Source: a virus. From it: a stretch of 28,091 nucleotides of DNA. This document shows, in pieces, positions 22,012 through 28,091 of the stretch; the stretch's first letter is position 1; every line of letters begins with the position of its first letter. The stretch spans positions 1 to 28,091 of the IMG/VR virus record IMGVR_UViG_3300044835_000117. The stretch is one strand, 5' to 3'. Below the pieces are notes generated by a model that had not been told where the DNA came from, searched no databases, and was given only the letters and a program-made list of their open reading frames with translations. A program made the translations under genes and the position numbers.

Positions 22012-25000
22012 TTATTCCTCTTCATTATCTATATCAGCCTCACTAGCTGTGCAATCGCATCTTACGTGAGCAGGTGGCACTGTGTCGCCGCTCGGTAGGT
22101 CAACGCCAATCCGTACAGGTGACGCGGCAGCATTTGCCTTACACCGGTCACATGCGTTCGGTCCAGCGTTCCAGATGATCGCGTTATGCCCTTGGTTTTG
22201 GGTCTCGGCAACAACGGCTGACTCAACGGCTGTATGGACTTCTGATTGCGCCACCATCTCACCGTAATTCTCTGCCCACGCCCCGACCTGCTTCTCGACG
22301 ACCTGCTCCACATCACTGGGATCAACGCTATCGTCGGCAAGCGCTGCATCAATGATGCTCTGAGCCTTCTCTTTGAGTTGGGCAATGATAGCAGCGATAA
22401 CCGATGCAGCATGGCTAGCAAAGTCTTTAGCAGTGCTCACAACGCCTTCTTGAGCACCTCGAATAATCTGCACGCCTTCGTGATTAGCGGCTGTCAAAGC
22501 AACGTGCAATGTGTATTGGAGATGCTCATGGGCTACCTCGTCGGGAAGAACCACGCCGCCTTTGGTGATCTTTGCGGTGGCGATGAATGCTTTGATCGAT
22601 GTGGTGAGATTCTTTTCGAGTGCAAGTTGGGCAGCAGACGGTGGACGCCAACCCGTCTTGGCTGTTTTCTTTTCGGCGAGCAGGTCTACTGCTGTGTCAC
22701 CACCTTGGATGGCAGTTTCGAAGATGGCTCTAATGGCTTCTTCGGACGTGGCACCTTCAAGCTGTACTTGGATATCATTGATTGTTCGTAGAGGGAGAAT
22801 ATCTGACTCAAAGGGACGTAGACTTCTCCGTGCCCGCGTATCACGCACCGCACGAGTACGCCATCGGATGAGTTCAGTTCCTGAAGTGTGGACGTGGGCG
22901 CTGGATTGTTTGACCTGTTCGCCTCCAGTGTCGCTATCCTCTCTTCCAACAGAGACGTGTTCGACAGTGGCGGGGATAGCGGTGTGATCTTCTTCCATGG
23001 GTTCTTCATTGATATTCTCGCTTTCTTTGTCGTGTTGTTCTGATCTGTCTTCATCGGTTTCTCCTTCATTTTCAGTGGATGTTATTGGAAACGCTGTGTC
23101 TATACTGGCATAATTGTTGGCGCTATAGGTCGTGTATGGTTGCAGATCGAGTATTTCGTGCACAGCCTGTCCTTTCTGATCTGTACCGCTTACTGTGATT
23201 ATTCTCGATGCAGGCTTATTCTCTTGCGTTGCCTGCAACGACTGGGTAAGATACCCTTCTTGCCGATTGATCGCCTGCTTGATCTCAGTTAAGTACCGCC
23301 TCTCTTCGTCACTGAGAGCAGTGCCAACCTTCTCCATACGAATCATACGCAGATGCTCATCTGCACGCGTGAGCACCTCGTCAACCTGCACAACTGCACA
23401 CTGGAGATCTCGCAGATAGCGATTGTGTGCTTCTTTGTCTGTTCCAGATGATTCCTGTGGATCATCCTGCGACTGTGCAGACGGCGTTTTGGGCTTGCTC
23501 GGTGGATTCGTTGGTGGTTGTGGTTGATCTGGCTGTCCTGGCGCAACAACAACGGGCGCAGGCGGTGGCGGCGGTGGATTCTTTGCCTTATCGATCTGCA
23601 CTTTAGTCATGTCGAGTTGCGCTTGGGCTTGACCTATGGATAGTTGTGACTGCTCGGTTTGTTCTGCTGAGAGCTGGTCCAGTCTGTCCAATGGAGTGAC
23701 CTCTTTTGTCGTTACAATGACTGGCGTGTCACCCATACCCTTGTACTTGGTTTTGCCTTGAGCAATACGTGCTTCGTTCGGCGTCGATGAGCCATTACGA
23801 ATGCGCTTGTCTTCGAGCTCAGCTACAGCCTCGTCATCGGCGTATGAGGCAGGGTGAAGTACTAACTTCCACTGGTTAGTATTGAAGCCCTTACGAATGA
23901 TCAAGTAGTTGAACTTTTCCATGATCAACCGATCTACTGGTTTCACGGCATTGTTCAAGAAGGTCTTGGATTGTGAGTCGCCAGTCCCTGATCCCAGGTT
24001 TGCAGATTCAACAATTCCAATGCTCGCAGGAGGCGTTTGCAGATTAGAGAGCGTCTCCTGACGAACCCATTCCAACCCTTTCAGAAAGTCCAGCTCAATG
24101 GGTCCAGATGGCGCGTACTGCATCTTGACGCCATCATAGGTCATGAGTGGTATGTGCGCGTTCTGCTTGCCGGTGAAGTTCTCTTTGAGCCACAACAGGA
24201 ACTCATCGGCTTTGCGCTTATCCCCAGGGTGCTCAAAGGAAAACGGTGGTCGTGCACCCTTCTTGAAGAAGGACCGAGCCCACTCCATCATTTGCTCGTA
24301 CAACATCGCGCTGTTCATGAGCTTCGCAATGGGGCTCAGTGCTTTCTTGCTCGACTCAGGTGAGGGGAACCATGTGCGCATGACGCGGTAGGGTTCAAGG
24401 GGAATCGGTTCTGTCTGATGGGTCAGCAGTTGCTTGTACATCTTGATGTTGCCGTGATCATCAAGGTCGTACACCATCGTCTGACAATCGACTTTGTGGA
24501 GCGACTGGATAGGGCTCGTTGGATTGCCGTCCTTTTCACGCACCAACTCAATAAATGCTTCGCCGTAAATCATCAAGTCGAGGCCGTAAGAGTAGATGAG
24601 CTGCATCAGGTCTTCATCGTCATTGATGTACAGCAACAACTTCAGAATCTCGTCTCTGACACCCTCGTCGGCATCCTCACATGTTGGCTCAAGCTCCCAT
24701 GTGCCGCTCACCAAACGCAGCACACGCGCATCGATACACGCTGCAATCCACGGCATGTTGATATAGGCTTTGCAGAGCGTGTCCTTGTACTCTTTGTCGC
24801 TGAGATTATTGATGCGTCTCGCAGTGGACGGGATGCCCAGAGCCTCTGACTCATCCCATGCCATTGACTTGGTGAGTTGCCCACGCGACGAATTACGAGC
24901 CTCCCATAGTGCCTGCTCGACACGTTGGAGTGTTTCTTCGAGTTGCTGTACGTGATCTGGCTGTCGCTCAACAAGCTGGATATTGCTGTTACGATGCTGC

Positions 25001-25029
25001 TGCTGTCTTCTTGACCTGCTGCTACTCAT
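22012..25029 (-). CDS. Portal protein fused to MuF-like minor head protein
   Basis: 1005 residues, AAGGA before ATG 25029. Residues about 75-450 are a portal of the HK97/SPP1 type: MPWIAACIDARV, a GEAFIELVREKDG wing region, then ETLSNLQTPPASIGI and a clip/crown. A Pro-rich linker (PPPPPP, about 483-530) and a charged coil follow. An acidic low-complexity stretch (about 648-680) precedes WRTRAVRDTRARRSLRPFESD. The C-terminus has the MuF head morphogenesis end: SEVHTAVESAVVAETQ, N-A-C-D-R-C at about 960 and PPAHVRCDC near 987. MuF proteins are normally separate and sit just downstream of the portal, and their C-terminus is often where toxins or other domains attach. Here both are on one chain, which would place one MuF end on each portal subunit unless cleaved. 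Confidence 0.92.
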   Translation of the reverse strand: MSSSRSRRQQQHRNSNIQLVERQPDHVQQLEETLQRVEQALWEARNSSRGQLTKSMAWDESEALGIPSTARRINNLSDKEYKDTLCKAYINMPWIAACIDARVLRLVSGTWELEPTCEDADEGVRDEILKLLLYINDDEDLMQLIYSYGLDLMIYGEAFIELVREKDGNPTSPIQSLHKVDCQTMVYDLDDHGNIKMYKQLLTHQTEPIPLEPYRVMRTWFPSPESSKKALSPIAKLMNSAMLYEQMMEWARSFFKKGARPPFSFEHPGDKRKADEFLLWLKENFTGKQNAHIPLMTYDGVKMQYAPSGPIELDFLKGLEWVRQETLSNLQTPPASIGIVESANLGSGTGDSQSKTFLNNAVKPVDRLIMEKFNYLIIRKGFNTNQWKLVLHPASYADDEAVAELEDKRIRNGSSTPNEARIAQGKTKYKGMGDTPVIVTTKEVTPLDRLDQLSAEQTEQSQLSIGQAQAQLDMTKVQIDKAKNPPPPPPAPVVVAPGQPDQPQPPTNPPSKPKTPSAQSQDDPQESSGTDKEAHNRYLRDLQCAVVQVDEVLTRADEHLRMIRMEKVGTALSDEERRYLTEIKQAINRQEGYLTQSLQATQENKPASRIITVSGTDQKGQAVHEILDLQPYTTYSANNYASIDTAFPITSTENEGETDEDRSEQHDKESENINEEPMEEDHTAIPATVEHVSVGREDSDTGGEQVKQSSAHVHTSGTELIRWRTRAVRDTRARRSLRPFESDILPLRTINDIQVQLEGATSEEAIRAIFETAIQGGDTAVDLLAEKKTAKTGWRPPSAAQLALEKNLTTSIKAFIATAKITKGGVVLPDEVAHEHLQYTLHVALTAANHEGVQIIRGAQEGVVSTAKDFASHAASVIAAIIAQLKEKAQSIIDAALADDSVDPSDVEQVVEKQVGAWAENYGEMVAQSEVHTAVESAVVAETQNQGHNAIIWNAGPNACDRCKANAAASPVRIGVDLPSGDTVPPAHVRCDCTASEADIDNEEE

Positions 25030-25044
25030 ATGTTTGTATCCTTA

Positions 25045-26454
25045 TCACCAGAAGGGGTTATAGCCTTCATCATCAGTTAGTGAGTTGATGGAGATCATAC
25101 CGCCGTCTCCAGGTCCATCCTTCACCATCAACTCTGTGAATGCCCACACATTTGCATCTAGTCGATCTGGTGACCTCATCCCAGGAATCCAATTGCATTG
25201 TTGATCCTCTGTATCTGGAAATGTCCCCACGTGATGGATCTGATCACGTTGGTACAGGTCTGAAATGGGTTCTGCTCGAAGCTGCTTGCCACGTGTCGCC
25301 CGAACCGATATAAATGGCACGTGTCCCATGTCCTGCTCTTTGGCAATGTTGCGAATAATCGCTTCGATCATTTCGCCGCCATTGTTGATCTCGCCCACAA
25401 TAGCGTCTGCTTGAAAGAGTGTGTACGCCGTGAGCGCAGCACTTGCCCACTCGTTGGGAGTCCCTGTCTGACTATAATCAGCGAGCATGTATCCATGCCC
25501 ATCGACACCCACACCAGCCACCACAATGCCTGCTTCTGCTGGATCTTCACTTGTCGCCAAGCTTGTCGCAGGCGGGTCAAGTGCCACCACAATGCGAACA
25601 AGCTCAGGATGCTTAACAACCCGATTGCGCTCTATCCAGTCCCGCTTCCACAATGCCCCATCGATGTCATCAATGATGTCCCCGTCCAGTTCCTGCCTGC
25701 CCAGACGAGTCCCGGCATACTTGCGCTCCATCTCCCGAATAAAGCGAGGCGAAAGATTATCCAGATTGTCATAAGTTGATCCATTCGTAACAACCGTGGT
25801 CGGATCTCTCACTAAAGCTTTCATCGCTTTAGTATTGCGCGGCGTCGTCGTCACAATACATTGCGGTACGACACCCGGCGCGGGTTCAATGCGCAATCCG
25901 AACATAAGTTGATCATAAGAATCGTCATATAACCAAGCCGCCCTTTCATCTGCCCATGCAAAGGAATGCTGCGGCCCTCTCAACTGGTCGGGCACATCCG
26001 CGCTATAGGTCGTCGCAGTTGTGCCATTAGGCCATACCATCAAACGTAGGGAAGGCGTATACGTGGGCATAAACCAGGGAGGCGATACTTTTAAAATACC
26101 GCTTCGCCCACGTATCATCACATCACGCACATCGGCTACAGTTCTGCCAACTAAGGCAATGTGGCAACCGGGATATTGCTTTGCCTTTTCGATGACATAT
26201 TCAGCCCCCGTCCTCGTCTTACCAAAGCCACGTCCCGCCTTGATGACCCATGTTGACCACTCGCCATCAGGCGCTAATTGCTTATCACGCGCCCACGCTT
26301 TCCACGTATACTTGAGCCGAAAGGCTCGCTCTTTGGGCAGCTTTTTAATGTACTCGTATTTGCGCTTCTTTGACCATGAGGCAAAGAGACGAAAGAGCTT
26401 TATCTCTTGTTCTTGGGTGAGATTATTCTTTGTCAGGCGACTCTTTGTTTTCAT
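25045..26454 (-). CDS. terL: Terminase large subunit
   Basis: 469 residues. The N-terminal ATPase has Walker A GRGFGKT at 74-80, Walker B-type FAWADE at 165-170 and the coupling motif TTTPR at 202-206. The C-terminal RNase H-like nuclease has D293 (ALDPP), E355 (GEINNGG) and D433 (RLDANVWA), the expected triad. So the packaging motor and the genome-cutting nuclease look intact. It works with the small terminase and the portal. It overlaps the small terminase gene by 32 bases, and the portal gene follows at 15 bases. Confidence 0.97.
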   Translation of the reverse strand: MKTKSRLTKNNLTQEQEIKLFRLFASWSKKRKYEYIKKLPKERAFRLKYTWKAWARDKQLAPDGEWSTWVIKAGRGFGKTRTGAEYVIEKAKQYPGCHIALVGRTVADVRDVMIRGRSGILKVSPPWFMPTYTPSLRLMVWPNGTTATTYSADVPDQLRGPQHSFAWADERAAWLYDDSYDQLMFGLRIEPAPGVVPQCIVTTTPRNTKAMKALVRDPTTVVTNGSTYDNLDNLSPRFIREMERKYAGTRLGRQELDGDIIDDIDGALWKRDWIERNRVVKHPELVRIVVALDPPATSLATSEDPAEAGIVVAGVGVDGHGYMLADYSQTGTPNEWASAALTAYTLFQADAIVGEINNGGEMIEAIIRNIAKEQDMGHVPFISVRATRGKQLRAEPISDLYQRDQIHHVGTFPDTEDQQCNWIPGMRSPDRLDANVWAFTELMVKDGPGDGGMISINSLTDDEGYNPFW

Positions 26455-27034
26455 TTGCCATTGCCGCCGCTAAATCTGCTAATAATTCATCCTTGGCTTG
26501 ATCTGCCATGTTGGTGATTTGCGCATTGAGATCGATGGTCTGTTTCTCTTTGTATTCAGGAAGATTTGCCTTCGCATAGAGAGCAGCCAGTGAATCACTC
26601 CACTTGTGCGTCGTCATCAGGTCTCCTCGCGTCATCTTCAACCGACCCTTTTCGTAGACCTGATTCCCATCCTCATCCTCAACAGGTTCCATCTCATAGA
26701 CTGCTTGACCTTGACTTACGATTGGCTCGTCCCACCCAAGGATGCCGCGTTTGTAAATGGAGCTTCGTGCCACATTCTTTAATCTTTCAATGGCGTCTTC
26801 CCACCCAGTGGCAAACTTCTGATCCTTTTCTCGCCATGTGTAAGCAGTCTCACGTGAGATTAGTGCTTCGTCACAAGCTGCTGAGACGTTAGGGTCGGAC
26901 TTGAGATAATCAAGAAATACCTGCTTGGCTTCGCTTCGTTGGGCAGCAGTCATTGGACCACCTAAACGCCACGTGCGCGTAATGGTCGTCAAGTTGTCAA
27001 GATTTGTGCTCTCCTGTTGCTGCTCTTCACTCAT
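26423..27034 (-). CDS. terS: Terminase small subunit
   Basis: 203 residues with a helix-turn-helix at about 36-80: FLDYLKSDPNVSAACDEALI, then SRETAYTWREKDQKFATGWEDAIE, the standard terS pattern for DNA recognition. Residues about 95-150 continue with YKRGILGWDEPI and a two-strand segment followed by KWSDSLAALYAKANLP, typical of this group. The C-terminus is charged and probably contacts the large subunit. It overlaps terL by 32 bases in another frame. Confidence 0.95.
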   Translation of the reverse strand: MSEEQQQESTNLDNLTTITRTWRLGGPMTAAQRSEAKQVFLDYLKSDPNVSAACDEALISRETAYTWREKDQKFATGWEDAIERLKNVARSSIYKRGILGWDEPIVSQGQAVYEMEPVEDEDGNQVYEKGRLKMTRGDLMTTHKWSDSLAALYAKANLPEYKEKQTIDLNAQITNMADQAKDELLADLAAAMANENKESPDKE

Positions 27035-27379
27035 TTATGCTTCCTGCTCTGACTCAAATCGTTCAATATGCTCCACATTGCCGGGTTTACATAGCCCGTA
27101 GTCAATCTCTCGCTCATCCATGCGACCTTTGACATACATCTCTACCTCTGCTTCAAACTGGATCTCGTCGCATTTTCGAAGCGGTGTGTACACATAGTCC
27201 CATGGTCGCAGTGGAACCCATGTGTGGTGCGTGACATACTCACCACGCTCGTTGTACACATCCTTGATCAGCATCCAATGGACACGGCTACCATCAAATA
27301 AATACGAATTGCCAAACCGGATAAATGTCGCACGAAATGTACATCGTTGTCCTACAAACTTCTCTAATCGTTTTCTCAC
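27035..27379 (-). CDS. Phage OB-fold-like hypothetical protein
   Basis: 114 residues from GTG 27379; a GTG at 27433 is in frame but overlaps the microprotein gene and has no ribosome-binding site. The pattern GQRCTFRATFIRFGN, MLIKDVYNERGEYVTHHTWVPL and FEAEVEMYVKG followed by DYGLCKPGN is typical of small OB-like beta proteins found in many phages. Function unknown. Its stop adjoins the terS start. Confidence 0.75.
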   Translation of the reverse strand: MRKRLEKFVGQRCTFRATFIRFGNSYLFDGSRVHWMLIKDVYNERGEYVTHHTWVPLRPWDYVYTPLRKCDEIQFEAEVEMYVKGRMDEREIDYGLCKPGNVEHIERFESEQEA

Positions 27380-27396
27380 TACACTCTGTCCGTAAA

Positions 27397-27501
27397 CTAC
27401 ATGGGGATATTGGTACAAAAGACAATCCAGCACGCAAAGGCAAGGACTGCCACGACAAACACACTGCCACCAATAAGCATCAATATGCCACTGCTCTTCA
27501 T
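27397..27501 (-). CDS. Single-pass membrane microprotein (34 residues)
   Basis: ATG 27501 overlaps the stop of the upstream gene (ATGA). The frame ends at TAG 27397. After KSSG one hydrophobic helix of about 24 residues follows (ILMLIGGSVFVVAVLAFAC, then WIVF), with TNIPM at the end. No cleavage site is seen. Fits a membrane peptide. No family is recognised. Confidence 0.6.
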   Translation of the reverse strand: MKSSGILMLIGGSVFVVAVLAFACWIVFCTNIPM

Positions 27502-27863
27502 CGTTTCGCCGCCTTATCCTGCTCTCTTATTGCCAAGGTCAAAATCAATTGCCGCACGTCTTGAATGTTCCGACAGCCAGCGAGCGCAACATTGATATCA
27601 GCAAGTAGTTGATGAGTACCCCCACCGTCGCTCGGTGCATTGCAGACGCATTGCCGCAGCATTGGATACGAGATCGATCCTGTCTTCAGATTGTGCCCTG
27701 GCTGCAGTTCTTGCTCTGTTGGATTTTGATGCAGACTCACATCACGCATACCTCCGCACCGAAGGCATTTAAGCATCGTTGAGTGATAGGTGCTGATGAG
27801 AAATGAGCCTTCTCTGGGAAAAGACTCTACCTTAATATCAGGGTTCACACTAAGATTACTCAT
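27498..27863 (-). CDS. Hypothetical protein with Cys pairs
   Basis: 121 residues, GAGGTGGAAC before ATG 27863. C33-L-R-C36-G-G is followed about 36 residues later by C-V-C in QCVCNAPSDGGG. These Cys pairs could form a zinc ribbon. The C-terminal helix (DINVALAGCRNIQDVRQLI) is regular. No family is recognised. It starts a run of overlapping genes leading to terS. Confidence 0.7.
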   Translation of the reverse strand: MSNLSVNPDIKVESFPREGSFLISTYHSTMLKCLRCGGMRDVSLHQNPTEQELQPGHNLKTGSISYPMLRQCVCNAPSDGGGTHQLLADINVALAGCRNIQDVRQLILTLAIREQDKAAKR

Positions 27864-27872
27864 TGTTCCACC

Positions 27873-27980
27873 TCATTTCTCATCAAAAACACCGAATATC
27901 GCGAAATACAGCGACCACACAAATACACCGAGCAACAGCAACACCAAGAAAAAACGGAGCACTGCAAGGATGTCATCCAT
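27873..27980 (-). CDS. Single-pass membrane microprotein (35 residues)
   Basis: ATG 27980 to TGA 27873, 35 residues: DDILAVLRFFLVLLLLGVF, then VWSLYFAIFGVFDEK. One hydrophobic helix fills nearly the whole chain. The ATG comes three bases after the preceding stop and TGA precedes the next start by nine bases. No family is recognised. Confidence 0.6.
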   Translation of the reverse strand: MDDILAVLRFFLVLLLLGVFVWSLYFAIFGVFDEK

Positions 27981-27982
27981 GG

Positions 27983-28091
27983 TTACTGTCCATTTTTGAT
28001 GAGACGAAAACGCTTTGTGCGATCAGGGATGCGCGATGGTTCGTTGGATACATCGTCGAGCGTCGGGTCTTCTGACGCGCCCTCGTCTTGG
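27983..28091 (-). CDS. C-terminal end of an acidic protein gene (start outside window)
   Basis: Open minus frame from the right edge to TAA 27985-27983. The 36 visible residues run QDEGASEDPTLDDVSNEP, then SRIPDRTKRFRLIKNGQ: acidic tail followed by a short basic end. It is too short to identify. It lies upstream of terS in the same direction. Confidence 0.6.
   Translation of the reverse strand, partial: QDEGASEDPTLDDVSNEPSRIPDRTKRFRLIKNGQ

Noticed and set aside
22686-23069. A 127-codon ORF on the minus strand within the portal-MuF gene in another frame, with plausible protein-like blocks
   Set aside because: The portal frame over the same stretch carries recognisable WRTRAV...PFESD and MuF features, so the overlapping ORF is most simply a shadow of low-complexity coding. 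No ribosome-binding site of note precedes it.
1-28091. tRNA or rRNA genes, integrase, attachment sites
   Set aside because: No cloverleaf-like segment with GTTCGA-type arms, no recombinase motifs and no flanking repeats suitable as att sites were found by eye.

Overview
The window is part of a tailed double-stranded DNA bacteriophage or prophage with siphovirus-type morphology. The evidence is a terS-terL-portal packaging module, an HK97-fold capsid gene, a head-tail connector series, a tail tube gene, a frameshifted tail-assembly chaperone pair and a long tape-measure gene. No sheath gene, integrase, lysogeny repressor, tRNA, rRNA or bacterial housekeeping gene is visible. A free phage and an interior piece of a prophage therefore cannot be told apart. 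AGGAG-type ribosome-binding sites and chains of ATGA start/stop overlaps are everywhere. The host cannot be named from the sequence.

Layout, right to left on the minus strand. Positions 28091-27035 hold the tail of an acidic protein gene and a run of small genes, two of them single-pass membrane microproteins. Positions 27034-22012 hold terS, terL and a 1005-residue portal fused to a MuF-like head protein. Positions 22009-16089 hold about 18 small, tightly packed genes, mostly unknown. Among them are a YopX-family protein, a DEDDh exonuclease, a DUF3307 membrane protein, a DUF5662 protein, small zinc-site proteins and two paralogous pairs or duplications. Positions 12221-1 hold the rest of morphogenesis: a 2H phosphoesterase/protease/scaffold fusion, the major capsid protein, connectors, tail terminator, tail tube, chaperones G/GT and the tape measure, which runs off the left edge.

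Between the two minus-strand blocks, positions 12429-16067 carry 12 small genes on the plus strand, convergent with the minus accessory genes at about 16.08 kb. They start from a compact divergent control region (12250-12403). This region has a perfect TATAAT box on the plus strand, an extended -10 box on the minus strand, ATGCAA/TTGCAT half-sites and a terminator-like hairpin in the leader of the structural operon.

The most notable points are these. About 10 kb of accessory genes split portal from protease and capsid, which are normally adjacent. A 2H phosphoesterase with both HxT motifs is fused to the capsid protease, with a nested scaffold start inside the same frame. FN3/Ig-like domains are inserted in the capsid protein and duplicated in the tail tube protein. 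A -1 slippery site T TTT TTG produces GT. The tape measure carries eight 22-residue repeats. A decayed copy of the exonuclease start sits directly upstream of a small membrane gene.
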